This document shows positions 11,975 through 24,355 of a stretch of DNA of 64,000 bases, piece by piece. Each line of letters starts with the position of its first letter. Position 1 is the first letter of the stretch. This DNA is from Zea mays (Eukaryota > Streptophyta > Magnoliopsida > Poales > Poaceae). The notes under the pieces are model-generated. The model was not told the DNA's origin and did not search any database. It saw nothing but the letters and a program-made list of their open reading frames with translations. The position numbers were made by a program, and so were the translations under genes. The stretch spans positions 184,113,825 through 184,177,824 of the forward strand of contig NC_050096.1 in the NCBI RefSeq assembly GCF_902167145.1, given 5' to 3'.

Positions 11975-13845
11975 CTAGTTGGCACAGTTTGGTACCCATC
12001 TCGGGATGGGTCCATAACAATCATCCAAAAGAGCCTTTGGTACCCAAATAGCAATTGTGCTAGTTCTAGGTGATCTCATTACTGATCTAGCACAAGTGTA
12101 TGGTTTGGGTCTCCTAAGCGAATAAGATTGAGACAAATTTACTTGCTTAGGAACCTTACCTTTATTACATACCTCAGGTGGATGACCATGCTCACCACAC
12201 ATGTAGCAGAAACGTCGCTCAACCCGACATGACGCTTGCTGTTTATCATATTCCTTGGTGAGGGTCATCTTGGAGGGTGCACGTCCTTGATTCTTTATGA
12301 CCGGACATGAGGTGATCATGTGGTCCTTTTCATTGCGTCCAAAACATCTCCTTATCCCTTCGTCCTTGTCTTTGTATGGACAAGAAGCAATGAGGTGACC
12401 TAATCTTTTGCACTTGAAGCACCTCCTTTTTTCCTCTTCTCTTTTTGCTTTTGGATGACATAGAGAGATTATTAGTGCAAATAACATGACTAATTGAATC
12501 ATTACCTTTTTCTTGTCTCTTGTTGATTGCTTCACTTATTGCTTTAGGAACATCTTTCTCAAGGAGTTTGACCCTTGCTGCGGTTTCTCCTTCCTCAAGC
12601 TTCTTCACCACGTGTTCGTAGATATCTTGAGGAAGTTGAGCAAGGCGTCTTCTCCTTAATTGTCTGTGTTTCTTGTTTCCAAGCAATTTTCTTTTTGACC
12701 CTACAACTTGTTGCTCATTCAAACATTCGCTTCCTTTTGAGCGACAGGGGTTAGCACATGGTGATATATTATCCAAATGTGCACTTGTGCAAGAATGAGG
12801 TTCACATGAATTTAAGTTTGTAATTACAACCTCATGAGCAACATCAAGCATGATATGGTCATCAACTAGTTTACTATGAGAATACGACAACATATCATAC
12901 TTTTCACCTAGAGCAAGTTTTTCTAAATTTATCATTTCTACTTGACTCCTAAGCATAGAATTTTCAGTTTTAAGTTGAGCAACATTAGATAATACATCAT
13001 GATTATTTCTTTGCTCAATTAAAACAGATTCATACCGTTGGACCAAATTCCCATGAGAGCACTTTAGCTCCTCATGTTCTTTGGTCATCTTCTCCAGGCT
13101 GTCGTTGGTTTTGATGAGAGTCTCCTCTAGCCTGAGAAGCGTTTCGCCTTGTTCCTTGTTCCTTCTCAACAGCTTAACCAAGAGCACATTGTTTTCTTTG
13201 TTGAGATGGGTGTAGAGCCGGCGAATCTCTTCTTCTTTCACATCATCGGTCTCATTTTCCCTGTCATTATTATCTGTGGACGCAAAACAGGAAAAATGTA
13301 CCTTGTGGTGATGAGGACTCATCCTCGCTATCCTCCTCATATTCCTCCTCCTCATCGCTTTCGTCTCCACCATCATTGTTAGCGATAAGACATTTATTAC
13401 CAGTAGAAGACAAACCTGCCGGTGAGGTGGATTCATCGTTTGGTAGCCATCGTTTTTCTTCTCCCTTTGAAAGGTTAGTATCACAAGCAATATAGGGAGT
13501 TGAAGCAGTACAATTTGACTCAGAATATTTAATTCTAATTCTATTCCATAGATCATGAGCATCAACAAATAAATCACTATCACTACTCATGATGGCAAAA
13601 TAAGCACCTCTAGAAAGAGAGTCAACTAAGATGTTGCAAGCATGGTGATTGAGAGATAGACATCTTAGTTCATCATTAGAAGGATTTTGACTAATATTAG
13701 AGGGAAAAATACTTCTGCTAAAGATCTGTATCAAATTAGGATCAACATGCATGAAATCATTATAAATAGAGACAGACCAAGATTTATAATTAGAACCATC
13801 GCCTAGTAGAAGTTCTACAGTTACCTCTTGTGACGACATCGTCAT
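11975..13845 (-). pseudogene. gag: G gag, Sirevirus-like, with frameshifts
   Basis: Three overlapping minus-strand frames (13845-13270, 13583-12330, 12535-11975) together make one gag-like protein. The N-terminus (MTMSSQEVTV...) carries the copia gag core with LWNRIRIKY. An acidic Glu/Asp-rich stretch follows, then a long coiled-coil-like region rich in Leu/Glu/Lys, basic clusters, and three knuckle-like motifs near the C-terminus (CFKCKRLGHLIASC, a damaged CFGRNEKDHMITSC and CYMCGEHGHPPEVC). It ends with IWVPKALLDD, which resembles the CIWVPKDIC end of the gags in A, B and C. Frame changes near 13290 and 12400 break the protein, so it is called a pseudogene. No pol follows, so even an intact version would act only as a structural protein. 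Confidence 0.7.
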
Positions 13846-13880
13846 CTCCGGACGGCTAAGCCCACACTGGAGAGGCCTAG

Positions 13881-13893
13881 CTCTGATACCAAT
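13881..13893 (-). other. G primer-binding site
   Basis: The minus strand reads ATTGGTATCAGAG immediately inside the 5' LTR. This is the same initiator Met tRNA primer site as in C (46186-46197), and it fixes the LTR edge at 13894. Confidence 0.75.
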
Positions 13894-14567
13894 TGAAAGT
13901 TCCCTTTGCCTGAGAACAGGATCTGGATGTCGCCTAGAGGGGGGTGAATAGGCGAATAAAAATTATCACTTTAAAACTTTAGTTCTTACTCTACTCAAAG
14001 ACCAGATCGTAGTGGAATGAAAGATCCTTCGAGTAGGTTGCAGCGGAATAGAAGATCCTGTCTCAAAATGCCCTGCACTTCAAATATAACTTGTACCATA
14101 GATAAGTGTTGAAGTGCAGATATAAAAAGTGAGTAAGACAGAGAGTCAACACACAATACAGAGCGAAGCACACAGACGCAAGAATTTATCCCGAGGTTCG
14201 GCCAAGCCTGAAATGCTTGCCTAGTCCTCGTTGGAGTTAGCCACACTTGGGCTTGGAGTCTATTTCAACTCCTTCCTCCATTTGCTCAGATCTATCAGTA
14301 TGACAGATAGAGCCTTCCACTATGTTGAGTTGGGTTACAACAAAGCCGTGGCTTCTTACAATCTTCTTGACAGCACTCCGGCAGAGTAACAATGCGCTCA
14401 AGACTTTGCTCTAGCTCTTTGCAGCACCTCTCCACTCTCTAAAGGCTTATAACTTTGCCTTCACACAAACTAGAGAGATATACACAAGAGTGAGAGAGAG
14501 AATCGATTCGAGTGATGTATACAATTGTTGGCTACACTTGTGTACTTGTTTGAGGCGCCTAGGGGTT

Positions 14568-14577
14568 CCTTTTATAG
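14568..14577 (-). promoter_or_regulatory. TATA box in G LTR
   Basis: The minus strand reads CTATAAAAGG in the same relative setting (just before a GGCGCCTCAAA-like leader) as the TATA boxes of A, B and C. It is the probable core promoter of the 5' LTR. Confidence 0.55.
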
Positions 14578-14728
14578 CCCAAAAGAGCCTAGGAGCCGTT
14601 GGAGCTTCATTTGGAAGCTCCCAGCCTTCCCTGGTTGTGGGTGCACCGGACTGTCCGGTGGCGCACCGGACAGTGAACAATAATGGATCTGATTGACAGT
14701 TTCCTTCTCTAGAACAGCTAGCCGTTGG

Positions 14729-14925
14729 TGCACAGGACAGGTTACTATTCACTGTCCTGTGCACCGGACAAGTCACTATTCACTGACCTGTGCACCGGAC
14801 ACAGCTACTATTCACTGTCCTATGTACCAGACAGAGTTACTATTCACTGTTCTGTGCACCGGACAGGTCACTATTCACTGTCCTGTGCACCGGATAGAGT
14901 TACTATTCACTGTCCTGTGCACCGG
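14729..14925. repeat. Tandem array of 31-32 base units in the G LTR
   Basis: About six units share the core CTATTCACTGTCCTGTGCAC followed by a CGGACA-like segment. The CTATTCAC anchor recurs at 14745, 14776, 14808, 14840, 14871 and 14903 (spacings 31, 32, 32, 31, 32). The CGGAC halves are relatives of the CACCGGAC-GTCCGGTG palindromes in the other Sirevirus LTRs. Confidence 0.85.
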
Positions 14926-15789
14926 CCAACAGCACACTAAGTGCTTTTTCCTCCGTTCTTTCTCCGTTTGACTTCAACTTTTGGGAGGATTTTCCTGAGA
15001 CTTAAACAAACACATTTAGAGTATAATCCAATTGATTTAGTCCTAGAAACTTACATCTTTCTTGTTCTTCTCCTAGCTTTTTCTGTTTCTCCTCCAGCAG
15101 AGCTCAGAATGGTACTTTCTCTATAGAAAGAGTTAGAGAGCAAACCAAAGCACCAAACTTGTAGTAAGAGGTGTATGCAAAATGGTTGAACACTCAAACC
15201 TTACATACTTAACCTTTTTCATCGTTTTACCCAATTTGGCTTGTTTGAGGTCGATGTTGGACTCTAAACCATCAAGTCAACTTGACTTGATCTAGATTGA
15301 CATATCTGAGCCCCAACCCCTGTTCAATTCTCGAGCTTGATCTTGAGCCTTATGACTTACACCACATAATTGTAGATGTTACCTCATTGGTTGTAAGTCA
15401 TGTCCTTATGTAGTGATCCTTGATGCACCATAACTTTTCTTAACTCGATCAACCTTGACTTTGCAAGTCTTCTTCTTCACCCCTGGCTTTGGGTTCCTGG
15501 TCTCCTTGACCTTCTCCCGTGTACTCGGTACCTCGAAGCTCTTCTTGCCTCCATCCTTGGCTTGATCGGTTGTCTCTGAGTTATGCACACCGAGTCTCAC
15601 TTAAGCAATGTCCATCTTACTTGTGATGTCCATTATCTATAGATAATCCAGTCTTTGGACCATCACACTTGTTCACTTATGTTGAACCCTGTTAGCTTTG
15701 CATTAAGCACCTGTTCAACACTTAGCACACTTGTTAGTCTTTTAATTGGGTTGTCATCCAAACCACCAAAACCCACAAGAGAGCATTCA

Positions 15790-18375
15790 CAAACCTTGGC
15801 AGAACGAGCACTACGCCCCGGCCCCCATTGACGGCCCTCCAGCAAAGCCAACTACACCCCCAGGTTCATCTAATTAATCAGCTAAGGGCGTCTCATTCCA
15901 CCCTCATGGTTGCACTGTTATCCCGGGTGGTCACTCCACGAACAGGTCCTTACGGAGAGGTACTTAGGAAAAATGCCTGAGCCCCCTAGAGTATCATAAG
16001 ATCAACAACATAATCAGGATAACAGTATCGTATCATAAATGTTCACATCATGTTCATTGATTAAAGTTAAGGCAATAGCAAAATGCTAACCATGATAACC
16101 CAAAAGGTAAACAAGGATAAGTAAATACAGACTAGTCAATCCTTAGGTTTCATAAAGTAATGCGAGACAGTGAATCATAAAGTATGTAGGACATAATAGG
16201 TCAGAGGACACTTGCCTTCACCAGGTTGTTGCTCAGGGAGTTCTCCAACAACACACTCAGGAACCTCGGACTGCTCGTTGTCTAAATAAAGCGAGCATGC
16301 ATTCAATATATTTGGAAAGTACAAATGAACATCACACCAAACATGTACAAACATTGGAACACATCTTAAAAGGCACAATACTACATAAGGGATAATGGGT
16401 TCAAAGCATAACATAAACTATAACATAAACCAACTTCATTTGGAAATAGATTGTTACTTCTCTAAGTGTTACTCACAAATAAATAGCATAGTTCAATTTA
16501 TTTTATTGTGACCTAAAAATTAGAACAGAGATGAATTCATGTAATACACATTATTAATCTTACAAGATTAAACATGCTTTAATCTCTATGGTTTTCCCTT
16601 TTTATTAAATAAACAAATCTAAACATATTCTAGTTCATAGTTAACTATAAAATTAGAAAACACAAAATGTAAATGGAACTAATTTATTTAAACAGAGAAT
16701 AAATCTATGAACATTTTGCAATTTGAATCACTAAATTTGGAGTTCATATGTAAAAGATATGAAATAAACAAGTTTAGGAGTTAAAAATACAAAATTAAGC
16801 CCTATTCTGTAATTATTTAAAAGGATAGGGTCTGTTTGTAATAACTCAGGGACCTGCTCGTAAAGTCTAAGGACGGCCGGTTCTATTCGTAGAAAGCCGA
16901 GGGGGTCTTAAGCAAAACAACCACAGCGAAAGGGTATCCTGGCTTCTCGGCCATCCGATCTGGAACGGATGCCCAGATTAGAAGCGGGCATGCGAGATCG
17001 GACGCGAGGACTGACCGGCGGGTCCCACACGTCAGCGGCTCGGGTATCCCCGGTGCGGGATGCGAGCGCGGGCGCTCCCTGGCGGGCGGGGACACGGGTT
17101 GGCGACTCGGACCAACAGGGGGGAAACGATGGGAGCCTGACAAACGGGGCCGCGAGGAGGTCGGGCCCGCTAGTCAGCGGTGGAGGGCACGCGCAGGCAC
17201 GATATCGCGGGCGCGTGCTGATAGACAGGGCCCTCCAGGCAGTGACCAAGAGTGGGGAAAGAAAAGGGGAGGCTGACGGGCGGGTCCTCCTTGTCAGGAC
17301 CGCCGTCTACCTCGGTAGTGCGCACGACGCGAGCGCCCTGGCCGGAGCTGGCGACTCCGCATGGGCGAACAGGGCACGGGGCGGCTGCGGTTGGCCGGGC
17401 GGACTCGGTTCGACGGCGCAGGTCCGGAACCGACGATCACCGGCGACTAATTGATGGAACAGAGGAAATGGGGGAGAGAGAAGAGAAAGTCCGGCGGGGA
17501 AATTCACTTCGGGTGGAGCAGGGATGAGGACGAGGCTAGGCGTAATGGTGGCGGAGCACGATCGCGGACGGCGGCCGAGCTCTACCGGCGACGAATTCGG
17601 GCATAGGGGGCCTAGCGACGGGGAAGCTCCGGCGGGCTTGAAGAACTGGCGCGCGCAGCTCGGGTGAGTGGGCAGAGGTGAAATGAGCGAGGCAAGGGGG
17701 AAAGTAGGGTGTGCGGGGACTTGTAGAGGGGGTCAGGGTGCCAGTTTGGAGCTGGGTGGCGACGTGGGCACGATGATCTCGACGTGCGTGCGCGCGGTCC
17801 GCGCAGGTGAGCGGTTGAAGGAGGAGGGGGAGGGACTGTCGAGCGGGCCCGCGGGACAGTGGCACAGACGCGCGAGCGCATAACGGGCCGAAGCGCTGAC
17901 AGGGCGACCCCACTGAACAGCGAGAGGGAGAAAGGGAAGAGGGGCACGGGTCGGCGCCGACAGGCGGGGCCCCACCTATCAGAGACCGAAGGCGCGCGGG
18001 CGAAGCTGGGCTTAGTGGGCGGACTGGGTTGTTTCTCTTTTTTTTCTCTGAATTTTCTAATTCCTTTTCTATTTCTTTTCTCTAGGGTTTTCAAATCCAA
18101 ATTCAAACTAGGTTTCAAATTCAAATAAATTCAAACTCGTGCAACACTTCAAAGAATATTTTAAGCTCAGCATGATGCAACATGTCATGACTCATAATGT
18201 TTTGGTAAAAATAAATAATTAAATCCCTCTAACTTTAAGCTATTTCTACTCAAAAAGGGAAAAAGGGAGAGAGAATCTAGAGAGATAAAACCTAGAGTGA
18301 GAGAGAGAGAAGAGTAACACATGAATTTGGGTGATAATTAGAAAGAAATTTTATACCCCTAAATTCAGGGTGTTA
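15790..18375 (-). repeat. 3' LTR of element E, truncated by G
   Basis: On the minus strand the LTR starts TGTAACACCC at 18375, directly after a polypurine tract. It has an A/T-rich first part, a GC-rich centre (about 16880-18020) and an A/T-rich part, as in F. A block around 15880-15930 (CCCGGGTGGTC, CTAAGGGCG) matches F near 60430-60490. The last part of the LTR is missing on the left because G starts there. Open frames in the GC-rich part are not supported as genes. Confidence 0.75.
16216..16290 (-). pseudogene. E copy of the LTR mini-ORF exon 1 (no ATG)
   Basis: The minus-strand frame LDNEQSEVPECVVGELPEQ ends with codons for GE plus one base, followed by GCAAGT. It lines up with exon 1 of the F mini-ORF (60086-60161) in position, acidic composition, phase 1 end and the same GCAAGT donor-like sequence. 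The ATG seen in F is replaced here. The matching exon-2-like piece of E lies at 57962-58038 in its other LTR. Confidence 0.3.
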
Positions 18376-18391
18376 CAGACCTATCCCCCTT
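18376..18391 (-). other. E polypurine tract
   Basis: The minus strand reads AAGGGGGATAGG just upstream of the LTR start TGTAACACCC. This is the expected primer site for plus-strand synthesis and fixes the LTR edge at 18375. Confidence 0.75.
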
Positions 18392-18413
18392 AAAGGAATC
18401 TCGCCCTCGAGAT

Positions 18414-19082
18414 TCAAGGCTGGCTAGAAAAGAGCTCAGGGTACTTGGCTTTCAAATCATCTTCTCTTTTCTAGGTTGCTTCTTCTTTTGAGTGGTGACC
18501 CCATTTGACTTTGCACATCCTGATGATACTTCTCCGGGTGACTCGATCTACTGTCTCCAGAATTTGAGTTGGCTTCTCAATATATGACAGATCTTCTTGA
18601 ACTTCAAGATCCTCTACTGGTAACTGCTCTCCTGGCACTCTCAAGCATTTCTTCAACTGAGATACATGGAACACATCGTGCACAGCTGACAGATTCTCTG
18701 GTAAACTGAGTTGATAAGCCACTTCTCCACGTCTTGCTTGAATTTGATACGACCCAATATATCAGGGTGCTAGCTTGCCTTTGACTCCAAACCTTTTGGT
18801 TCCTCTGATGGGCGACACCTTCAAGTAGACATAGTCTCCCACTTCAAAACTGAGTTCCCTTCTTCTGGTGTCAGCATAGCTTCGCTATCTGGACTGTGCT
18901 ACCTTCAAATTCTCTCGGACCATTCTGATGTTCTCTTCGGCTTCAAGCAAAATATCTGGTCCAAACACCTGTCTTTCACCAGGTTGGTCCCAATGCAACG
19001 GAGTTCTGCAATTCCTCCCATAGAGCGCTTCGAATGGTGACATCTTCAGACTGACCTGATAGCTGTTGTTGTAAGAGAATTC
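18414..19082 (-). pseudogene. pol: E pol 3' end: integrase C-terminus and chromodomain
   Basis: The minus-strand frame from the A insertion point contains integrase sequence MSPFEALYGRNCRTPLHW, then the GDYVYLKVSP region, LSAVHDVFHVSQLKKCLRVP, and a chromodomain-like end with YIEKPTQILE and KVKWGHHSKEEAT. A chromodomain after the VFHVSQL motif is typical of the Tekay/Del chromoviruses. At least two stops interrupt it: TGA after KGKLAP where the family has Arg (near 18764), and TAG in place of the Trp after KEEAT (near 18470). The frame would end at 18414. The rest of integrase continues at 28047 beyond element A. Confidence 0.8.
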
Positions 19083-20353
19083 TGAGCACACCTAGAGGGG
19101 GGGGGGTGAATAGGTGATCCTGTGAAACTTCAAACTTAAGCCACGAAACTTGGTTAAGTGTTAGTACAATAATTTCCAAGTGGTTAGAGAGGAGTCTCAA
19201 CAAAACACAATACCACAAGAGATCAGACACAGATATGACACAGTGGTTTATCCCGTGGTTCGGCCAAGACCAACGCTTGCCTACTCCATGTTGTGGCATC
19301 CCAACAGACGAGGGTTGCAATCAACCCCTCTCAAGTGGTCCAAAGACCAACTTGAATACCACGGTGTTTTGTTTTGCCTTTCAATATCCCGTTTGCGAGG
19401 AATCTCCACAACTTGGAGCCTCTCGCCCTTACACTTGAGATTCACAAGAAATTCAGAGTAAGGAAGGAAAGCAACACACACAAATCCACAGCAAAATGCG
19501 CACACACACGGCCAAGAATCGAGCTCAAAAGACTATCTCAAAGTTCTCACTAGAACGGAGCTCGAATCACTGAGAATGACAAACGAATGCGCAAAGACTG
19601 AGTGTGGATGATCAAGAATGCTCTAAGGTTGCTTAGTTGCCTCCTCCATGCGCCTAGGGGTCCCTTTTATAGCCCCAAGGCAGCTAGGAGCCGTTGAGAG
19701 CAAATCTGGAAGGCCAATCTTGCCTTCTGTCGTCGGGGGCACCGGACAGTCCGGTGCACACCGGACACTGTCCGGTGCACACCGGACACTGTCCGGTGCC
19801 CGATTTCCTTCCTTAAATGGCGAAGCCGACCATTGGCAGCCTGAGAGCCGTTGGCGCACCGGACATGTCCGGTGCACACCGGACAGTCCGGTGCCGTCTT
19901 CTAGCCGTTGGCTCGGCCACGTGTCCCGCGCAGATTGCGCGGCCGACCGTTGGCTCGGCCGACCGTTGGCTCACCGGACAGTCCGGTGCACACCGGACAG
20001 TCCGGTGAATTTTAGCCGTACGCCGTCGGCGAATTCCCGAGAGCGGCCAGTTCGCCCGAGTCAGTCTGGCGCACCGGACACTGTCCGGTGCACCACCGGA
20101 CAGTCCGGTGCTCCAGACTGAGCTGAGTCTTGGCTGCACACAGCCAAGTCTTTTTCACCTCTTTTCTTTTCTTCTTCTTTCTGTTTCTAACACTTAGACA
20201 AGTATATTAGTACACAAAACAATGTACTAAGTCGGAGAAACATACCTTAATTCTTGGTTTGTACCTTGTCCACCTTTTTACACTTAGGCACTTGTGTTGG
20301 GCACTAAATCACCAAAATACTTAGAAATGGCCCAAGGGCACATTTCCCTTTCA
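19083..20353 (-). repeat. 3' LTR of element A
   Basis: 1271 bases. Compared with 26796-28046 it has an extra 20-base unit of the CCGGACACTGTCCGGTGCA type near 19770, an expansion of the palindrome cluster. The cluster lies at 19739-20112. Confidence 0.92.
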
Positions 20354-21141
20354 ATCTCCCCCTTTTTGGTGATTTATGCCAACACAACATAAAGCAAGTA
20401 GAACAAGTACAAAATCAAATCAAATAAGAACTCAAAATTGTTTTGATTCAATTTTGACATATATGGATCACTCTATGCCACCACTTGGTTTGTTTTTGCA
20501 AATCAAACTCAAATTTCTATCTCTAAGTCAAACACACATGTTAAGACATAAAGAGAGTCATTCTAAGAGAAATTGATTTAAGATTTCAAAAACTCCCCCT
20601 TTTTCCCATAATCAATACTTCTCCCCACAAGAAGCCAACTTTTGACAAGAGAGACAACAAAAGAGTCTTGACACACCAAAAGCTCTATTCTACTATTTTC
20701 AAAATCTCTCAAGTGGTAGCTGATCCATTTATCGCTTTGGCCTTTATTTTCTCCCCCTTTGGCATCAAGCACCAAAACGGGATCAATCTTGGCCCAATAA
20801 CCCCATTGCCTCACCAAAATCTTCAATTAAGAGCAAATGGCAATAAGAGTTCATTAGATGAACTTGGAATAAGTTACCCTCTCATCGGAGTGCAGTGGAA
20901 GTCTTTCATGGTCCAAGTCCACCTTTTCCCTTTCAATTCTCCGTTGAGACGAAAACAAGCAAACTCAAGCATATGGTTAGTCTCAAAGGGTCAAGTTGTA
21001 ACACATCTCCCCCTAAAACTGTGCATCACTTTGCAACGGACTTGTGAGGTCCAGGGAGTGTTTGTACAACTTGAGCACCACAATAAGCAACAAAATGCAG
21101 AATGAACATGATCAAGGGCATAAACACATGTATGCTACATT
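20354..21141 (-). other. A 3' non-coding region with four polypurine tracts
   Basis: Purine tracts (minus strand) lie at 20354-20369 (LTR-adjacent), 20593-20605, 20751-20760 and 21007-21014, each around AGGGGGAG. No env-like gene is visible between the pol stop and the LTR. Repeated polypurine tracts in this position are a known Sirevirus trait. Confidence 0.75.
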
Positions 21142-24100
21142 TCAATCCAAGTTCCGCGAATCTAAGATATTGAGCTCACTGCGCAGCCTGCAAAAGGTCT
21201 TCTCATCTAGAGGCTTGGTAAAGATATCGGCTAGCTGGTTCTCGGTGCTAACATGAAACACTTCGATATCTCCCTTTTGCTGGTGGTCTCTCAAAAAGTG
21301 ATGCCGGATGTCAATGTGCTTTGTGCGGCTGTGCTCAACAGGATTTTCCGCTATTCGGATAGCACTCTCATTGTCACATAGGAGTGGGACTTTGCTCAGA
21401 TTGTAGCCAAAGTCCCTGAGGGTTTGCCTCATCCAAAGTAGTTGCGCACAACACTGTCCTGCGGCAACGTACTCGGCCTCAGCGGTGGATAGGGCAACGG
21501 AGGTTTGTTTCTTAGAGTTCCATGACACCAGGGACCTTCCTAAGAATTGGCACGTCCCCGATGTACTCTTTCTATCGACCTTACATCCAGCATAGTCGGA
21601 ATCTGAGTACCCAATCAAGTCAAAGTTAGACCCCTTTGGATACCAGATCCCGAAGCAAGGCGTAGCGACTAAATATCGAAGAATTCGCTTCACAGCCACT
21701 AAGTGACACTCCTTAGGATCGGATTGAAATCTAGCACACATGCATACGCTAAGCATAATATCCGGTCTACTAGCACATAAATAAAGCAAAGAACCTATCA
21801 TGGACCGGTATGCTTTTTGATCAACGGACTTACCTCCTTTGTTGAGGTCGGTGTGCCCGTCGGTTCCCATCGGAGTTTTTGCGGGCTTGGCGTCCTTCAT
21901 CCCAAACCGCTTTAGCAGATCTTGCGTGTACTTCATTTGGGAGATGAAGGTGCCGTCCTTGAGTTGCTTCACTTGGAACCCAAGGAAGTAGTTCAACTCG
22001 CCCATCATCGACATCTCGAATTTCTGCGTCATTACCCTGCTAAACTCTTCACAAGACTTTTGGTTAGTAGAACCAAATATTATGTCATCGACATAAATTT
22101 GGCACACAAACAAATCACCATCACATGTCTTTGTAAAAAGAGTTGGATCGGCTTTCCCAACCTTGAAAGCATTAGCAATTAAAAAGTCTCTAAGGCATTC
22201 ATACCATGCTCTTGGGGCTTGCTTAAGTCCATAGAGCGCCTTAGAGAGCTTACACACGTGGTCGGGGTACCGTTCATCCTCGAAGCCAGGGGGTTGCTCC
22301 ACGTACACCTCCTCCTTGATTGGCCCGTTGAGGAAAGCGCTCTTCACATCCATTTGGAACAACCTGAAAGAATGGTGAGCGGCATATGCTAGCAAGATAC
22401 GAATTGATTCTAGCCTAGCCACAGGAGCAAAAGTCTCCTCAAAGTCCAAACCTGCGACTTGGGCATAACCTTTTGCCACAAGTCGAGCCTTGTTCCTCGT
22501 CACCACCCCGTGCTCGTCCTGTTTGTTGCGGAACACCCACTTGGTTCCCACAACATTTTGCTTGGGACGAGGCACCAGTGTCCAAACTTCGTTGCGCTTG
22601 AAGTTGTTGAGTTCCTCCTGCATGGCCAACACCCAGTTCGGATCTAGCAAGGCCTCTTCTACCCTGAAAGGCTCAATAGAAGAGACAAAAGAGTAATGCT
22701 CACAAAAATTAACTAATCTTGAGCGAGTAGTTACTCCTTTGCTAATATCACCCAAAATTTGATCGACGGGATGATCCCTTTGAATCACCGCTCGAACTTG
22801 GGTTGGAGGTGCCGGTTGCGCTTCTTCCTCCATCACGTGATCATCTTGTTCTCTCCCTTGATCACACGCCTCCTTTTGATGAACCTGTTCATCGTCTTGA
22901 GTTGGGGGATGCACCGTTGTTGAGGAAGAAGGTTGATCTCGTTCATCTTGTTCCTGTGGCCGCACTTCTCCAATCGCCATGGTTCGTATAGCGGCCGTCG
23001 GAACATCTTCTTCATCTACATCATCACGATCAACAACTTGCTCTTTTGGAGAGCCATTAGTCTCATCAAATACAACGTCGCTAGAGACTTCAACCAAACC
23101 CGACGATTTGTTGAAGACCCTATACGCCTTTGTATTTGAATCATAACCTAATAAAAACCCTTCTACAGCTTTGGGAGCAAACTTAGAATTTCTACCCTTC
23201 TTCACTAGAATGTAGCATTTGCTCGCAAATACACGAAAGTACGATACATTGGGTTTGTTACCGGTTAGTAGCTCATACAAAGTTTTCTTGAGGAGGCGAT
23301 GAAGGTAGACCTTGTTGATGGCGTGGCAAGCCGTGTTCACAGCTTCCGACCAAAAACACTCGGGGGTCTTGAACTCTCCAAGCATCGTTCTCGCCATATC
23401 GATTAGCGTCCTGTTCTTCCTTTCTACCACACCATTTTGCTGTGGTGTGTAGGGAGCGGAGAACTCGTGCTTGATCCCTTCCTCCTCAAGGAACTCCTCC
23501 ACTTGAAGGTTCTTGAATTCGGACCCGTTGTCGCTCCTTATCTTCTTCACCTTGAGCTCAAACTCATTTTGAGCTCTCCTGAGGAAGCGCTTGAGGGTCC
23601 CTTGGGTTTCAGACTTATCCTGCAAAAAGAACACCCAAGTGAAGCGGGAAAAGTCATCAACAATAACTAAACCATACTTACTTCCTCCTATGCTTAGATA
23701 GGCGACGGGTCCGAAAAGGTCCATATGCAACAGCTCCAGAGGTCTTGACGTGGTCATCACATTCTTGCTGTGATGTGCTCCTCCCACTTGTTTACCTGCT
23801 TGACAAGCTGCACAAGGTCTATCTTTTTCGAAATAAACATTGGTTAGACCTATCACGTGTTCTCTCTTTAGAAGCTTGTGGAGGTTCTTCATCCCCACAT
23901 GTGCTAAGCGGTGATGCCACAGCCAACCCATGCAAGTCTTAGCCATTAAGCATGCATCTAGACCGGCCTCTTCTTTTGCAAAATCAACTAAGTAAAGCTT
24001 GCCGTCTAGTACACCCTTAAAGGCTAGTGAACCATCACTTCTTCTAATGACAGACACATCTACATTTGTAAAAAGACAATTATATCCCATATTGCATAGT

Positions 24101-24348
24101 TGACTAACAGATAGCAAATTGTAACCAAGAGACTCAACTAAAAACACATTGGAGATTGAGTGCTCATTAGAAATTGCAATTTTACCTAACCCTTTTACCT
24201 TGCCTTGATTCCCATCACCGAATATAATTGAATCTTGGGAATCCTTATTTTTGACGTAGGAGGTGAACATCTTCTTCTCCCCCGTCATATGGTTTGTGCA
24301 TCCGCTGTCGATAATCCAGCTTGAACCCCCGGATGCATAAACCTGCAA
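21142..24348 (-). CDS. pol: A pol: protease, integrase, reverse transcriptase, RNase H (intact)
   Basis: An uninterrupted frame of 1068 codons from a TTG-initiated open region, with the copia order of domains. Near the N-terminus is the protease motif [12 protein letters not shown] (D14). The GAG-pre-integrase HHCC region follows (around 145-190, WLWHHRLAH...CAAC), then the integrase core with [15 protein letters not shown] and [11 protein letters not shown], reverse transcriptase with DVKSAFLNG and YVDD (about 752-755), and RNase H with YSDSDYAG and a C-terminal [13 protein letters not shown]. The frame is shifted relative to gag, and the first ATG comes after the protease active site, so translation must enter from gag by frameshift or splicing. 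The protein is nearly identical to pol of C. It may be functional, but the gag of this copy is not. Confidence 0.93.
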   Translation of the reverse strand: MQVYASGGSSWIIDSGCTNHMTGEKKMFTSYVKNKDSQDSIIFGDGNQGKVKGLGKIAISNEHSISNVFLVESLGYNLLSVSQLCNMGYNCLFTNVDVSVIRRSDGSLAFKGVLDGKLYLVDFAKEEAGLDACLMAKTCMGWLWHHRLAHVGMKNLHKLLKREHVIGLTNVYFEKDRPCAACQAGKQVGGAHHSKNVMTTSRPLELLHMDLFGPVAYLSIGGSKYGLVIVDDFSRFTWVFFLQDKSETQGTLKRFLRRAQNEFELKVKKIRSDNGSEFKNLQVEEFLEEEGIKHEFSAPYTPQQNGVVERKNRTLIDMARTMLGEFKTPECFWSEAVNTACHAINKVYLHRLLKKTLYELLTGNKPNVSYFRVFASKCYILVKKGRNSKFAPKAVEGFLLGYDSNTKAYRVFNKSSGLVEVSSDVVFDETNGSPKEQVVDRDDVDEEDVPTAAIRTMAIGEVRPQEQDERDQPSSSTTVHPPTQDDEQVHQKEACDQGREQDDHVMEEEAQPAPPTQVRAVIQRDHPVDQILGDISKGVTTRSRLVNFCEHYSFVSSIEPFRVEEALLDPNWVLAMQEELNNFKRNEVWTLVPRPKQNVVGTKWVFRNKQDEHGVVTRNKARLVAKGYAQVAGLDFEETFAPVARLESIRILLAYAAHHSFRLFQMDVKSAFLNGPIKEEVYVEQPPGFEDERYPDHVCKLSKALYGLKQAPRAWYECLRDFLIANAFKVGKADPTLFTKTCDGDLFVCQIYVDDIIFGSTNQKSCEEFSRVMTQKFEMSMMGELNYFLGFQVKQLKDGTFISQMKYTQDLLKRFGMKDAKPAKTPMGTDGHTDLNKGGKSVDQKAYRSMIGSLLYLCASRPDIMLSVCMCARFQSDPKECHLVAVKRILRYLVATPCFGIWYPKGSNFDLIGYSDSDYAGCKVDRKSTSGTCQFLGRSLVSWNSKKQTSVALSTAEAEYVAAGQCCAQLLWMRQTLRDFGYNLSKVPLLCDNESAIRIAENPVEHSRTKHIDIRHHFLRDHQQKGDIEVFHVSTENQLADIFTKPLDEKTFCRLRSELNILDSRNLD

Positions 24349-24355
24349 GGCAAAT

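Larger units (their letters stand above)
2051..15789 (-). mobile_element. Element G: Sirevirus-like Ty1/copia element lacking pol, interrupted by H
   Basis: Minus-strand element. Its 5' LTR is 13894-15789, followed by an initiator-Met-type primer site, a damaged gag (11975-13845) and about 2.4 kb without recognisable pol, split by element H. On the left, 2051-2058 reads TGAAAGCT on the minus strand after a purine tract; the 5' LTR starts TGAATGCT, so these 8 bases are probably the start of the 3' LTR, cut by the F' LTR. Several CTCCCCCT tracts (purine-rich on the minus strand) between 2070 and 3280 resemble the repeated polypurine tracts of Sireviruses. G appears to sit inside the 3' LTR of E, whose sequence resumes at 15790; the partner TSD is outside the window. 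Without pol it would be non-autonomous. Confidence 0.65.
13894..15789 (-). repeat. 5' LTR of element G
   Basis: About 1.9 kb, starting TGAATGCT on the minus strand at 15789 and ending CTTTCA at 13894, next to the primer site. The right boundary is inferred from the TGAA-GCT remnant at 2051-2058 and from the change to E-type LTR sequence after 15790; I could not align two full LTRs. It contains a TATA box (14568-14577), a short tandem array (14729-14925) and palindrome-like CACCGGACTGTCCGGTG at about 14645-14661. Confidence 0.6.

Noticed and set aside
15406..15600. 64-codon Lys-rich minus-strand ORF in the G LTR
   Set aside because: Basic composition only, no domain or homologue recognised, and located inside an LTR.
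22459..22696. Plus-strand ORFs opposite A and B pol
   Set aside because: Antisense shadows of pol, repeated at the same place in B because the coding strand is conserved.
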